Source: Alphaproteobacteria bacterium (lineage in GTDB: Bacteria > Pseudomonadota > Alphaproteobacteria > DAOWDM01). Taken from it: DNA of 5,871 nucleotides. Of this stretch, positions 1 to 5,871 are shown piece by piece; positions within the stretch are counted from its first letter, which is position 1, and every line of letters starts with the position of its first letter. The DNA is taken from NCBI GenBank assembly GCA_030639035.1, contig DAOWDM010000006.1, forward strand, positions 1 through 5,871, given 5' to 3'. The notes below the pieces were generated by a model. That model did no database searches. It saw only the letters and a program-made list of their open reading frames with translations, and was not told the DNA's origin. The position numbers were made by a program, and so were the translations under genes.

Positions 1-3000
1 CAAAAGCCCATCAATATGGTCTATTCTCAAGCCCTGAAGTTTTCCCTCGGTAATAAGCTTGAACAACAAAACATGTATCTGGTCAAACACTTCATTCAAA
101 TCAACTCTTAATCCTGCAAGCTCATTTATTGAGAAAAACCTGCGGTAATTCACTTCATTTGAAGCAACACGCCAGTAACAAATACGGTACGCTTGTTTTT
201 CAAGCAGCAGATGCAGCTCATTAAAGCTTTTAGTATTGCCTGTAATTCCATTAAACATCAGCAGAGAATTTTCTATAAGTTTCGATGCTTCTTTTTCTTT
301 ATTTGTTATTTCCGCCAGTCTTTGTTTTAGTTCAGTTGCTTTTTCACATCTTTTTTCACGAAAAGCACCTGTTCCGTCGCCTTTTACTCCAAGCTCGTTA
401 AAATCTTCAACAAGAGTACGGACTTCCTCGGACAAAAAGTCCTCTATAGAATCCTCACCCTTTTCAAGAATATATCCGTAATGAGATGGGCATATTGGGA
501 AACGCTGTTCGTTATACCAGACACAGAAAGTCCCTTCCATTCTATCAAAAACAAGATGCAATTCTCCGTTTTCAAGGACTTTTCCATAGTAATTCCCAAG
601 CAAAGGAACAAGCACTTTGTCTTTTAGTTCTTTTTTTGCAGGATTCCAGTCTATATCAAAATATTTAGCGTTAGGAGACTGCTTTCCCCACTCCATTACA
701 TCTTGCCACCAAGGATTTTCACCATTGGTAATTCCCATATGATTTGGAACAAAATCAAGAATAAGACCTATTCCACTGCGTTTTAGAGAATCAGAAAGCT
801 GGTCAAGTGCGTCTTTACCGCCTATTTCAGAATTTATCTGATTGTAGTCGACAATGTTATATCCATGCTCACTGCCTGAAACAGCCTTCATAAACGGCGA
901 TGAATATACATGTGTTACACCAAGAGCTGATAAGTACGGCACTAGCCTTTCTGCATCATACAAAATAAATGAAGGGCTGAACTGTATGCGGTATGTAGAG
1001 GCAGGAACTGCTGGTATTACAGCTCTAATATCTTCAGCCGTTTCAAGCTGTGCAGGAACTGGGCGTTCTTCTCGCATTGCTGCACATATATTCTGCACTC
1101 TTTCATCATCTGCAAGATTTTCAAGATGCACAGGCAAACGCCGTCGCCAGTTTGGATATTCCATAGTAGTATTTGGAAGATTTACCTGCGTTTCCTGACC
1201 TAAAACATCTTCCATCTGAACAAGAAGCAAAGGGCATGGAGTGCGTGCAAGATACCTGTATATAGCTTCGACATAACCATAAGAAACGCTGTTTCCTTCA
1301 AGAAATTCATTATCTTTATAAATATCTTCAGGCAACACTTCATGTTGTTTTAGAACTTTAATAATATTAGTTCTGTCTTTTTTTCGGTTGTCTATAGCCT
1401 GCTGTTTTTCTTCCTTACAGACAAAATGACCAAATTTTTCACCAAGTTCAATATCTTTTCCAAGCCAGTATCCGTTAAGTGTAGGCAAGTCGTGCGTTCC
1501 TGCTGCTGCTAAAGCTTCTACAGGATATTCTTCTGGTTTTTTAAACTCTCCAGTAGTATCCCAATGGCGTTCAAAGCAAAACAGGCGGAATGATAAAATA
1601 GAAGCTTCAAGCAGTCTTTCTCGAAAACCATCAGGAACAGCTCCAAGATCTTCCCCAACAACAATACAACGTCTACGGTGGCTTTCTAAACAGACAATGC
1701 CAAGTAAATCTTCAAACGGATATGCAACATAACCGCCGTGAACTCTGTCATCACGGGAAACAGTCCAGTATAGTCTTCTCAATCCCATAACATGGTCAAG
1801 ACGCAAAGCTCCTGCAAAACGCATGTTTGCGTGCATAATACGCTTAAATGGTTCGTAAGCCGTTTCCTGCAAAGCCATAGGAGTAAATGGAGAAAGCCCC
1901 CATTCTTGTCCTTCTGGATTCATATCATCAGGAGGAGAACCGATAAAAATTTCATCTGCAAACAATTCAGGTTCAGCCCAAGTTTCAGCACTATGACCTG
2001 CAACACCTACAGCTAAATCCTGATAAAGACCAACCTCCATACTCTGCGACCAGCATACATCAGATACCTTAGTAAGCTGGCGGTCGGACTCCCATTGCAG
2101 GTATTTGAAAAAGTCAATTCTTTCACGGTTTTCCTCTGCAAATTTTACTACTTCATCAGAGTTTGAGTTTCTATATTCTTTTGACCAAGTACGCCAGTTT
2201 GGTGTAGGAGTTTCAGGAGCAATTTTTTCTGACAAAGCCTGAAAAACAGCTAATTTTTCCAAACCTTTTTTCATACAGAATTTTTTAAATTCATCTCCAC
2301 GGCTGGTTTTTTCTTTTATATGCTTTTGCAAAAAATCATTATATAAAATTTCAAGAACAGGCTGTTTCAAAGAAGCAACGGCTACATAATCAATTAATTC
2401 CGCTTTTTTAACCTGCTCCATAGTTGATTTAAATTCGTTTGTATCCATGAACTCTTTTGCTTTGGAACTGTCTGCAAATTCAAGGACACCTTCAACGTCT
2501 ATATACATGAAGTTCAGAAAATGACGACTGCAAGAACCATATGGACAAGCATCGTTAGGGTCATCTGGGAACAGAGTATTAACAGGATTGATTCCAACTA
2601 TTCCAGCTCCAAGATTAGCGGCTGTTGTAATCATTTTTTCCAAATCAGTAAAATCACCAATACCCCAATTACGTTTGGAGTTCAGAGCATATAACTGAAC
2701 AGGAAAACCCCATGTATTAATATCTCGGTCAAGACCTGACGGCATATAACATTTAGGCGGAACTACAATAAGCGTCATTTCGCCTTTACCAGAAATATCA
2801 TTATGATATTCAAATAGCAGTTTGTGATAACCAAGAGATGGAGTTACAGGAAGTATAAATTTTCGTCTTGCAAGTTTTTCACCATCTAGGACTCTAGTTT
2901 CCTCAAGGTTCATATCTTCAAAACGGACTGTGCCTGTATGAAGATAACCATCTTCTTCCTCTAAAACCCATGAAAGAAGTTCGTTTGGAACTTCGGCTGG

Positions 3001-3267
3001 TAGAGTAATTACTATTTCAGCAGGTAATTTATCTGTTCTTACAACAGCAACAGGCGGAGTAACACGTTTCCAAGGCTTGGCTTCATGCTCGTAAAGAGTC
3101 TTTTTAGCTATTTCTTCATCATCTGCTGGCAGTTCCATAGAAGAAAGAAGTATTCTTTTTGTTTTAGAGGAAATTTCTCTAAATTCCCCTCTGGCATCAT
3201 AGTATTTGCCTTCTATACCAGCTATAGCAACCAGTTTATCAAGATAAGACTCTTCATTTTGGTTCAT
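1..3267 (-). CDS. malQ-treY: Bifunctional 4-alpha-glucanotransferase / malto-oligosyltrehalose synthase (MalQ-TreY fusion), 3' end beyond window
   Basis: The frame is open from the ATG at 3267 to base 1: 1089 codons with no stop, so the C-terminus lies off the left edge. Residues about 1-170 match the N-terminal region of E. coli-type MalQ (ISSKTKRILLSSMEL, then a beta domain ending VVPPKCYMP). The GH77 barrel starts near W186 (WGFPVQLY, NWGIGDF) and runs to about 730 (YPNWRRRLPVHLE). Its catalytic residues are visible: nucleophile D491 (LRLDHVMG), acid/base E539 (VVGEDLGAVPDG) and D593 (GTHDLPTLNGYW). The 48-residue D-to-E spacing equals that of E. coli MalQ (D448/E496). After a short linker, TreY (GH13_26) begins at P755 (PASTYRIQF), with region I at 838-843 (DFVPNH) and region II at the edge (GLRIDHIDGL, D1083). 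MalQ transfers alpha-1,4-glucan segments; TreY converts the reducing-end linkage to alpha,alpha-1,1. Both act in the cytosol. TreY's acid/base Glu and C-terminal domain are not in view; from usual TreY lengths, several hundred residues are missing. An in-frame TGA just upstream fixes the start; the ribosome site is weak (GAG, 8 bases before ATG). This domain order is a known family. Confidence 0.93.
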   Translation of the reverse strand, partial: MNQNEESYLDKLVAIAGIEGKYYDARGEFREISSKTKRILLSSMELPADDEEIAKKTLYEHEAKPWKRVTPPVAVVRTDKLPAEIVITLPAEVPNELLSWVLEEEDGYLHTGTVRFEDMNLEETRVLDGEKLARRKFILPVTPSLGYHKLLFEYHNDISGKGEMTLIVVPPKCYMPSGLDRDINTWGFPVQLYALNSKRNWGIGDFTDLEKMITTAANLGAGIVGINPVNTLFPDDPNDACPYGSCSRHFLNFMYIDVEGVLEFADSSKAKEFMDTNEFKSTMEQVKKAELIDYVAVASLKQPVLEILYNDFLQKHIKEKTSRGDEFKKFCMKKGLEKLAVFQALSEKIAPETPTPNWRTWSKEYRNSNSDEVVKFAEENRERIDFFKYLQWESDRQLTKVSDVCWSQSMEVGLYQDLAVGVAGHSAETWAEPELFADEIFIGSPPDDMNPEGQEWGLSPFTPMALQETAYEPFKRIMHANMRFAGALRLDHVMGLRRLYWTVSRDDRVHGGYVAYPFEDLLGIVCLESHRRRCIVVGEDLGAVPDGFRERLLEASILSFRLFCFERHWDTTGEFKKPEEYPVEALAAAGTHDLPTLNGYWLGKDIELGEKFGHFVCKEEKQQAIDNRKKDRTNIIKVLKQHEVLPEDIYKDNEFLEGNSVSYGYVEAIYRYLARTPCPLLLVQMEDVLGQETQVNLPNTTMEYPNWRRRLPVHLENLADDERVQNICAAMREERPVPAQLETAEDIRAVIPAVPASTYRIQFSPSFILYDAERLVPYLSALGVTHVYSSPFMKAVSGSEHGYNIVDYNQINSEIGGKDALDQLSDSLKRSGIGLILDFVPNHMGITNGENPWWQDVMEWGKQSPNAKYFDIDWNPAKKELKDKVLVPLLGNYYGKVLENGELHLVFDRMEGTFCVWYNEQRFPICPSHYGYILEKGEDSIEDFLSEEVRTLVEDFNELGVKGDGTGAFREKRCEKATELKQRLAEITNKEKEASKLIENSLLMFNGITGNTKSFNELHLLLEKQAYRICYWRVASNEVNYRRFFSINELAGLRVDLNEVFDQIHVLLFKLITEGKLQGLRIDHIDGLL

Positions 3268-3305
3268 GTTTATTTCTCATTAAAAAACATATATAATTTG
3301 CGACT

Positions 3306-3333
3306 TTACACTGTAATACTTATAAATGTTACA
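3306..3333. promoter_or_regulatory. TTACA/TGTAA inverted repeats, possible operator
   Basis: The plus strand shows TTACA at 3306-3310, one spacer base, then TGTAA at 3312-3316, a perfect 5-1-5 palindrome. A further TTACA lies at 3329-3333, inside the small palindrome TGTTACA (3327-3333). Together they sit over and just downstream of the candidate -10 element of malQ-treY, where a repressor could act. The arms are short and A/T-rich, so chance is a real alternative. I do not assign a regulator. Confidence 0.2.
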
Positions 3334-3347
3334 TAATTCGATGATAA
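3319..3347 (-). promoter_or_regulatory. Candidate sigma-70-type promoter for malQ-treY
   Basis: On the minus strand, TTATCA (3347-3342; 4 of 6 matches to TTGACA) is followed after 17 bases by TATAAG (3324-3319; 5 of 6 matches to TATAAT). Transcription would start near 3312 and leave a leader of about 45 bases. A second, weaker pair lies closer to the gene: TTACAG (3316-3311), a 17-base gap, then TATATG (3293-3288). The region is so AT-rich that chance matches are expected, so this is a placement guess. The presence of a terminator-like structure just upstream supports a separate promoter here. Confidence 0.35.
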
Positions 3348-3384
3348 AAAAGCCATCATTCTGAATTTAATTGTGAGGGGCTTT
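3346..3384 (-). terminator. Candidate weak intrinsic terminator after mazG
   Basis: On the minus strand, AAAGCC (3384-3379) can pair with GGCTTT (3354-3349), and the second arm runs into six T residues (GGCTTTTTT). The loop is long at 24 bases. It can be shortened by an inner TCA/TGA pairing with a small internal bulge. It lies 44 bases downstream of the mazG stop, the right place to end a glmS-mazG transcript. The stem is short and A/T-rich and three of the Ts belong to the stem, so termination is probably partial. No RNA folding was computed. Confidence 0.4.
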
Positions 3385-3427
3385 CACTTCGTTCAAGTTT
3401 CCATATAGGTTAACAGTACGCTACATG

Positions 3428-4207
3428 TTAAGCTTTAATTTTAGCTTTTTGCCAAAGTTCTTCCATTTGCTCTAGTGTGGCGTCATTTAATGATATTCTA
3501 GCTTTTTTCAGATTGTTTTCAATAAACATAAAACGCTGTTCAAATTTTTTGTTTGCACGTCGCATTGCAATTTCAGGGTCAATATCCAGCTTGCGAGCAA
3601 GATTTACGCACGAAAATAACAGGTCTCCGATTTCTTCTTCCTGCTTGTCAGTTGAAATGCTGCTATCTTTTATTTCATGTCGGACTTCTTCAAGTTCTTC
3701 TTCCAGCTTTTCAAGTGTTAGCTGTATATTAGGCCAATCGAATCCGACACGAGCTGCACGGTTTTGCAGTTTTACTCCACGCATCAAAGCGGGCAGGGCG
3801 TTCGCTACTCCATCAAGAATACTGTCGTGCTTGTTTTTTCTTTCTTCTGATTTTTGAGATTCCCATATGTTTATGACGGTTTTAGCACATTTATTTGCGT
3901 CCATATCACCAAAAACATGAGGGTGTCTGCGTATCATTTTTTCACATACGCCTTTAACAACATCAGAAAAATCAAAAAGCTGTTTTTCCTCTGCCATGCG
4001 AGAATGATAAACTACCTGCAGCAGTAAATCCCCAAGCTCATCTTTTAAAGCGTCGTAATCAGATTTATTTATAGCATCAAGAATTTCATACGCTTCCTCA
4101 ATCGTATAAGGAGCAATAGTCTCAAAAGTCTGCTCTATATCCCAAGGACACCCGTTCTCAGGATTTCTCAACCGAGCCATTATCGACAATAATTTTTCCA
4201 TACTCAT
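3428..4207 (-). CDS. mazG: Nucleoside triphosphate pyrophosphohydrolase MazG
   Basis: The protein is 259 aa, close to the 263 aa of E. coli MazG, with the usual two tandem MazG (all-alpha NTP-PPase) modules. The N-terminal module has NGCPWD (18-23), the metal-binding EExxE at 37-41 (EEAYE) and ExxD at 57-60 (ELGDLL), followed by RRHPHVFGD (93-101). The C-terminal module has GVKLQNRAARVGFDW (144-158), the acidic helix around 169-174 and EEIGDLL (191-197), so both metal sites look intact. The family hydrolyses (d)NTPs to NMP plus pyrophosphate; in E. coli it also affects ppGpp levels and survival under starvation. It acts in the cytosol as a homodimer. Its ATG overlaps the glmS stop by four bases (ATGA), so translation is probably coupled. 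A second Met two codons on (ATG at 4201; MEKLLSIMARLR) is an equally good family start; neither has a strong ribosome site. No toxin-antitoxin genes adjoin it here. Confidence 0.96.
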   Translation of the reverse strand: MSMEKLLSIMARLRNPENGCPWDIEQTFETIAPYTIEEAYEILDAINKSDYDALKDELGDLLLQVVYHSRMAEEKQLFDFSDVVKGVCEKMIRRHPHVFGDMDANKCAKTVINIWESQKSEERKNKHDSILDGVANALPALMRGVKLQNRAARVGFDWPNIQLTLEKLEEELEEVRHEIKDSSISTDKQEEEIGDLLFSCVNLARKLDIDPEIAMRRANKKFEQRFMFIENNLKKARISLNDATLEQMEELWQKAKIKA

Positions 4208-5871
4208 TCAACCGTAACGCTTTTTGCTAGGTTTCTTGGCTGGTCTACGTCGGTGCCTTTGAACACTGCTGTATGATAAGCCAATAATTGTACAGGTATT
4301 GCATATAGTATTGGTGCAACGAAAGATGAGACTTTTGGCAGAGCTATTGAAGCAACGGCTTTACTGCCTAGTTTTTTCAACCCATCATTATCGCTGAAAA
4401 ATACGATTTTACCGCCTCTGGATATGATTTCCTGAACATTTGAAGCTGTTTTTTCAAAAAGCTCATCTGACGGAGCTACAACTACAATCGGAACTGTTTC
4501 GTCAACAAGTGCAATAGGTCCGTGCTTCATTTCACCAGCAGCATATCCCTCTGCATGAATGTATGAAATTTCTTTCAGCTTTAAAGCTCCTTCCAATGCT
4601 ATTGGATAGCTTGTTCCACGCCCCATATAAAGAACATCTCTTGCTTCTGAAATATCGTTCTGTGCTATCTGTTTAATACGTTCATCATGGTTTAGAACTT
4701 CTACAACACGAGATGGAACTTCTGTAAGTTCTTTTGAGAGTTTTTCTTCTTCTTTGTGAGTTATTGCCTTTTTAGCACGCCCTAAAGCAATAGTAAAACA
4801 TGCAAGAATTGTCAGTTGTGTAGTAAACGCCTTAGTTGACGCAACTCCAATTTCAGGTCCTGCAAGAGTATGTAAAACAATATCGGATTCTCTTGCAATT
4901 GTACTTTCAGAAACGTTTACTATTGAAACGATTTTTTGTTTCTGCTTTTTACAATAGCGTAGAGCTGCGAGAGTATCCGCTGTTTCTCCTGATTGAGAAA
5001 TAAACATAGCCAGCCCTTTGGGTTTCATTGGAGGCAGGCGGTAACGGAATTCAGAAGCTACATCAAGCTCTACTGGAATTTTTGCAAAACGCTCTATCCA
5101 GTATTTAGCTGTCATTGCAGCATAATATGAAGTGCCACAAGCAACTATTGTCATGCTGTCAATGTCTTTTAAGTCAAACGGCATTTCTGGCAGAGTAATA
5201 GTCTTGTCAACTGGATTAAACATAGAGTTCAAAGTGTCGCCTATGACCTGAGGTTGTTCGTATATTTCCTTTAACATAAAGTGGCGGTATTCGCCTTTTC
5301 CTATCATAGCTCCGCTTAAAGCTGTGGTTTTTATTTCACGTTCTACATGATTGGCGTTGCTGTCATATATTTCTACATTTTTATCTGTAATAACTGCCCA
5401 GTCGCCATCTTCAAGATATGCAATTTTTTGTGTGAGCGGAGCAAGAGCATGAGCATCAGAACCAAGAAACATTTCACTGTCTCCATAGCCTATTGCAAGT
5501 GGAGAACCTTGTCTTGCAGCTATGAGCATATCATGTCTTCCAGAAAATATAATGCCTAGAGCAAAAGCACCTTCCAGTTTTTTTAAAGCATGAAAAACAG
5601 CATCTTTTGGAGTCATTCCTTCATCAAGATTTTGAGAAATCAGATGTACAACAACTTCTGTATCTGTATCGCTTTCAAATTTACGCCCAAGAGCGGTTAG
5701 TTCTTCACGAAGCTCTTGAAAATTCTCGATTATACCGTTGTGAACAACTGCGACTTTGTCTGTTGCGTGAGGGTGAGCATTAGTTTCATTAGGAACACCG
5801 TGAGTTGCCCATCTAGTATGACCTATGCCGATGTTTCCTGAAACTGGTTTTTTATCAAGCAGGTTTTCAAG
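4204..5871 (-). CDS. glmS: Glutamine-fructose-6-phosphate aminotransferase (isomerizing), 5' end beyond window
   Basis: The frame is open from base 5871 to the TGA at 4206-4204, giving 555 residues. Anchoring on conserved motifs shows a constant offset of 53 from E. coli GlmS (608 residues), so only the first 53 or 54 residues, including catalytic Cys1, are missing to the right. The glutaminase domain retains GHTRWATHG (17-25), NAHPH, VHNGIIEN (43-50) and SDTDTEV (67-73), matching R73, N98 and D123 of E. coli. Two SIS sugar-isomerase domains follow, with VACGTSYYA, ISQSGETADT, GVASTKAFT, GRGTSYP and EGALKLKEISYIHAEGY, ending in the family tail DQPRNLAKSVTVE with its active-site Lys. The enzyme makes glucosamine-6-phosphate from fructose-6-phosphate and glutamine, the first step toward UDP-GlcNAc, peptidoglycan and LPS. 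An internal Met at 5616 is not the true start, because conserved glutaminase sequence lies upstream of it. Any leader or glmS riboswitch would be outside the window. Confidence 0.98.
   Translation of the reverse strand, partial: LENLLDKKPVSGNIGIGHTRWATHGVPNETNAHPHATDKVAVVHNGIIENFQELREELTALGRKFESDTDTEVVVHLISQNLDEGMTPKDAVFHALKKLEGAFALGIIFSGRHDMLIAARQGSPLAIGYGDSEMFLGSDAHALAPLTQKIAYLEDGDWAVITDKNVEIYDSNANHVEREIKTTALSGAMIGKGEYRHFMLKEIYEQPQVIGDTLNSMFNPVDKTITLPEMPFDLKDIDSMTIVACGTSYYAAMTAKYWIERFAKIPVELDVASEFRYRLPPMKPKGLAMFISQSGETADTLAALRYCKKQKQKIVSIVNVSESTIARESDIVLHTLAGPEIGVASTKAFTTQLTILACFTIALGRAKKAITHKEEEKLSKELTEVPSRVVEVLNHDERIKQIAQNDISEARDVLYMGRGTSYPIALEGALKLKEISYIHAEGYAAGEMKHGPIALVDETVPIVVVAPSDELFEKTASNVQEIISRGGKIVFFSDNDGLKKLGSKAVASIALPKVSSFVAPILYAIPVQLLAYHTAVFKGTDVDQPRNLAKSVTVE

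Larger units (their letters stand above)
3268..3427. other. Intergenic region between mazG and malQ-treY
   Basis: This is the only gene-free stretch of note (160 bases) and is strongly AT-rich. It separates the mazG stop from the start of malQ-treY, both on the minus strand. It contains a candidate terminator near the mazG side, then a candidate promoter, short TTACA/TGTAA inverted repeats and a weak ribosome site (GAG at 3278-3276). I see no convincing small ORF, tRNA or structured RNA. The start of a plus-strand open frame that crosses this region is antisense to malQ-treY and is not believable as a gene. Confidence 0.85.

Noticed and set aside
236..668. Two adjacent plus-strand open frames (81 and 60 codons)
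   Set aside because: Both are antisense shadows of the TreY domain, with no recognisable domain.
854..1198. Plus-strand open frame of 114 codons
   Set aside because: It is antisense to the MalQ-TreY junction, where the minus-strand protein has clear family motifs. The plus-strand translation is low-complexity with no recognisable domain.
1792..2016. Plus-strand open frame of 74 codons
   Set aside because: It is antisense to the MalQ catalytic region around D491 and has no recognisable content.
3085..3336. Plus-strand open frame of 83 codons, Phe/Ile-rich and membrane-like
   Set aside because: It overlaps the MalQ N-terminal domain antisense and runs into the AT-rich gap. Its hydrophobicity is explained by the complement of Lys/Glu-rich coding sequence.
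3340..3360. ATGAT...ATCAT inverted repeat (3341-3345 / 3355-3359) as a separate hairpin
   Set aside because: The stem is only five A/T-rich pairs and the T tract falls in its loop, so it does not make a terminator. The AAAGCC/GGCTTT pairing is the better structure.
3477..3857. Plus-strand open frame of 126 codons
   Set aside because: It lies wholly antisense inside mazG, is rich in Ser and Phe as expected from the complement of Glu/Lys-rich codons, and shows no recognisable domain.
5347..5559. Plus-strand open frame of 70 codons
   Set aside because: It is antisense to the GlmS glutaminase domain and unsupported.
5614..5616. Internal ATG as the glmS start
   Set aside because: Conserved glutaminase motifs (GHTRWATHG, VHNGIIEN, SDTDTEV) lie upstream in the same frame up to the window edge.
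1..5871. CRISPR array, insertion sequence, tRNA or a novel defence system
   Set aside because: No direct repeat series, transposase, terminal repeats, tRNA-like structure or unexplained gene was seen. The window is almost fully covered by three recognisable metabolic genes.

Overview
The window holds three genes, all on the minus strand. Read in the direction of transcription (right to left) they are glmS (5' end beyond the right edge), mazG, and a very long gene whose 3' end lies beyond the left edge. The long gene encodes a fusion of a 4-alpha-glucanotransferase (MalQ, GH77) with a malto-oligosyltrehalose synthase (TreY, GH13_26). Coding density is high. The only real gap is 160 bases (3268-3427), and the plus strand appears to carry no gene.

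Organism: the DNA is AT-rich (roughly 40% GC by eye). The proteins nevertheless read like alphaproteobacterial homologues. In GlmS the stretches around VACGTSYYAAMTAKYW, DVASEFRYR and KEIYEQPQVIGDT have this flavour, as does TFETIAPYTIEEAYE in MazG. MalQ-TreY fusions are also an established protein family, which I associate with alphaproteobacteria. My best inference is an AT-rich alphaproteobacterium, possibly one of the uncultured gut or host-associated Rhodospirillales-like lineages. This is recalled family resemblance, not a database result.

Layout: 5871-4204 glmS (glucosamine-6-phosphate synthase, 53 or 54 N-terminal residues missing including the catalytic Cys). 4207-3428 mazG (NTP pyrophosphohydrolase), overlapping the glmS stop by four bases (ATGA), so the two are almost certainly co-transcribed and translationally coupled. 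3427-3268 is an intergenic region with a candidate weak terminator for glmS-mazG, a candidate promoter for the next gene, and small TTACA/TGTAA inverted repeats. 3267-1 is the malQ-treY fusion, 1089 codons in view and continuing left.

Function: GlmS commits fructose-6-phosphate to amino-sugar and cell-wall synthesis, while MazG cleans up or limits NTPs. The fusion belongs to alpha-glucan metabolism. MalQ reshuffles malto-oligosaccharide lengths and TreY turns their reducing end into a trehalosyl unit for release by TreZ, so a treZ or glycogen gene is expected to the left. I saw no mobile element, CRISPR array, RNA gene or obviously novel system. The most noteworthy item is the two-enzyme fusion.
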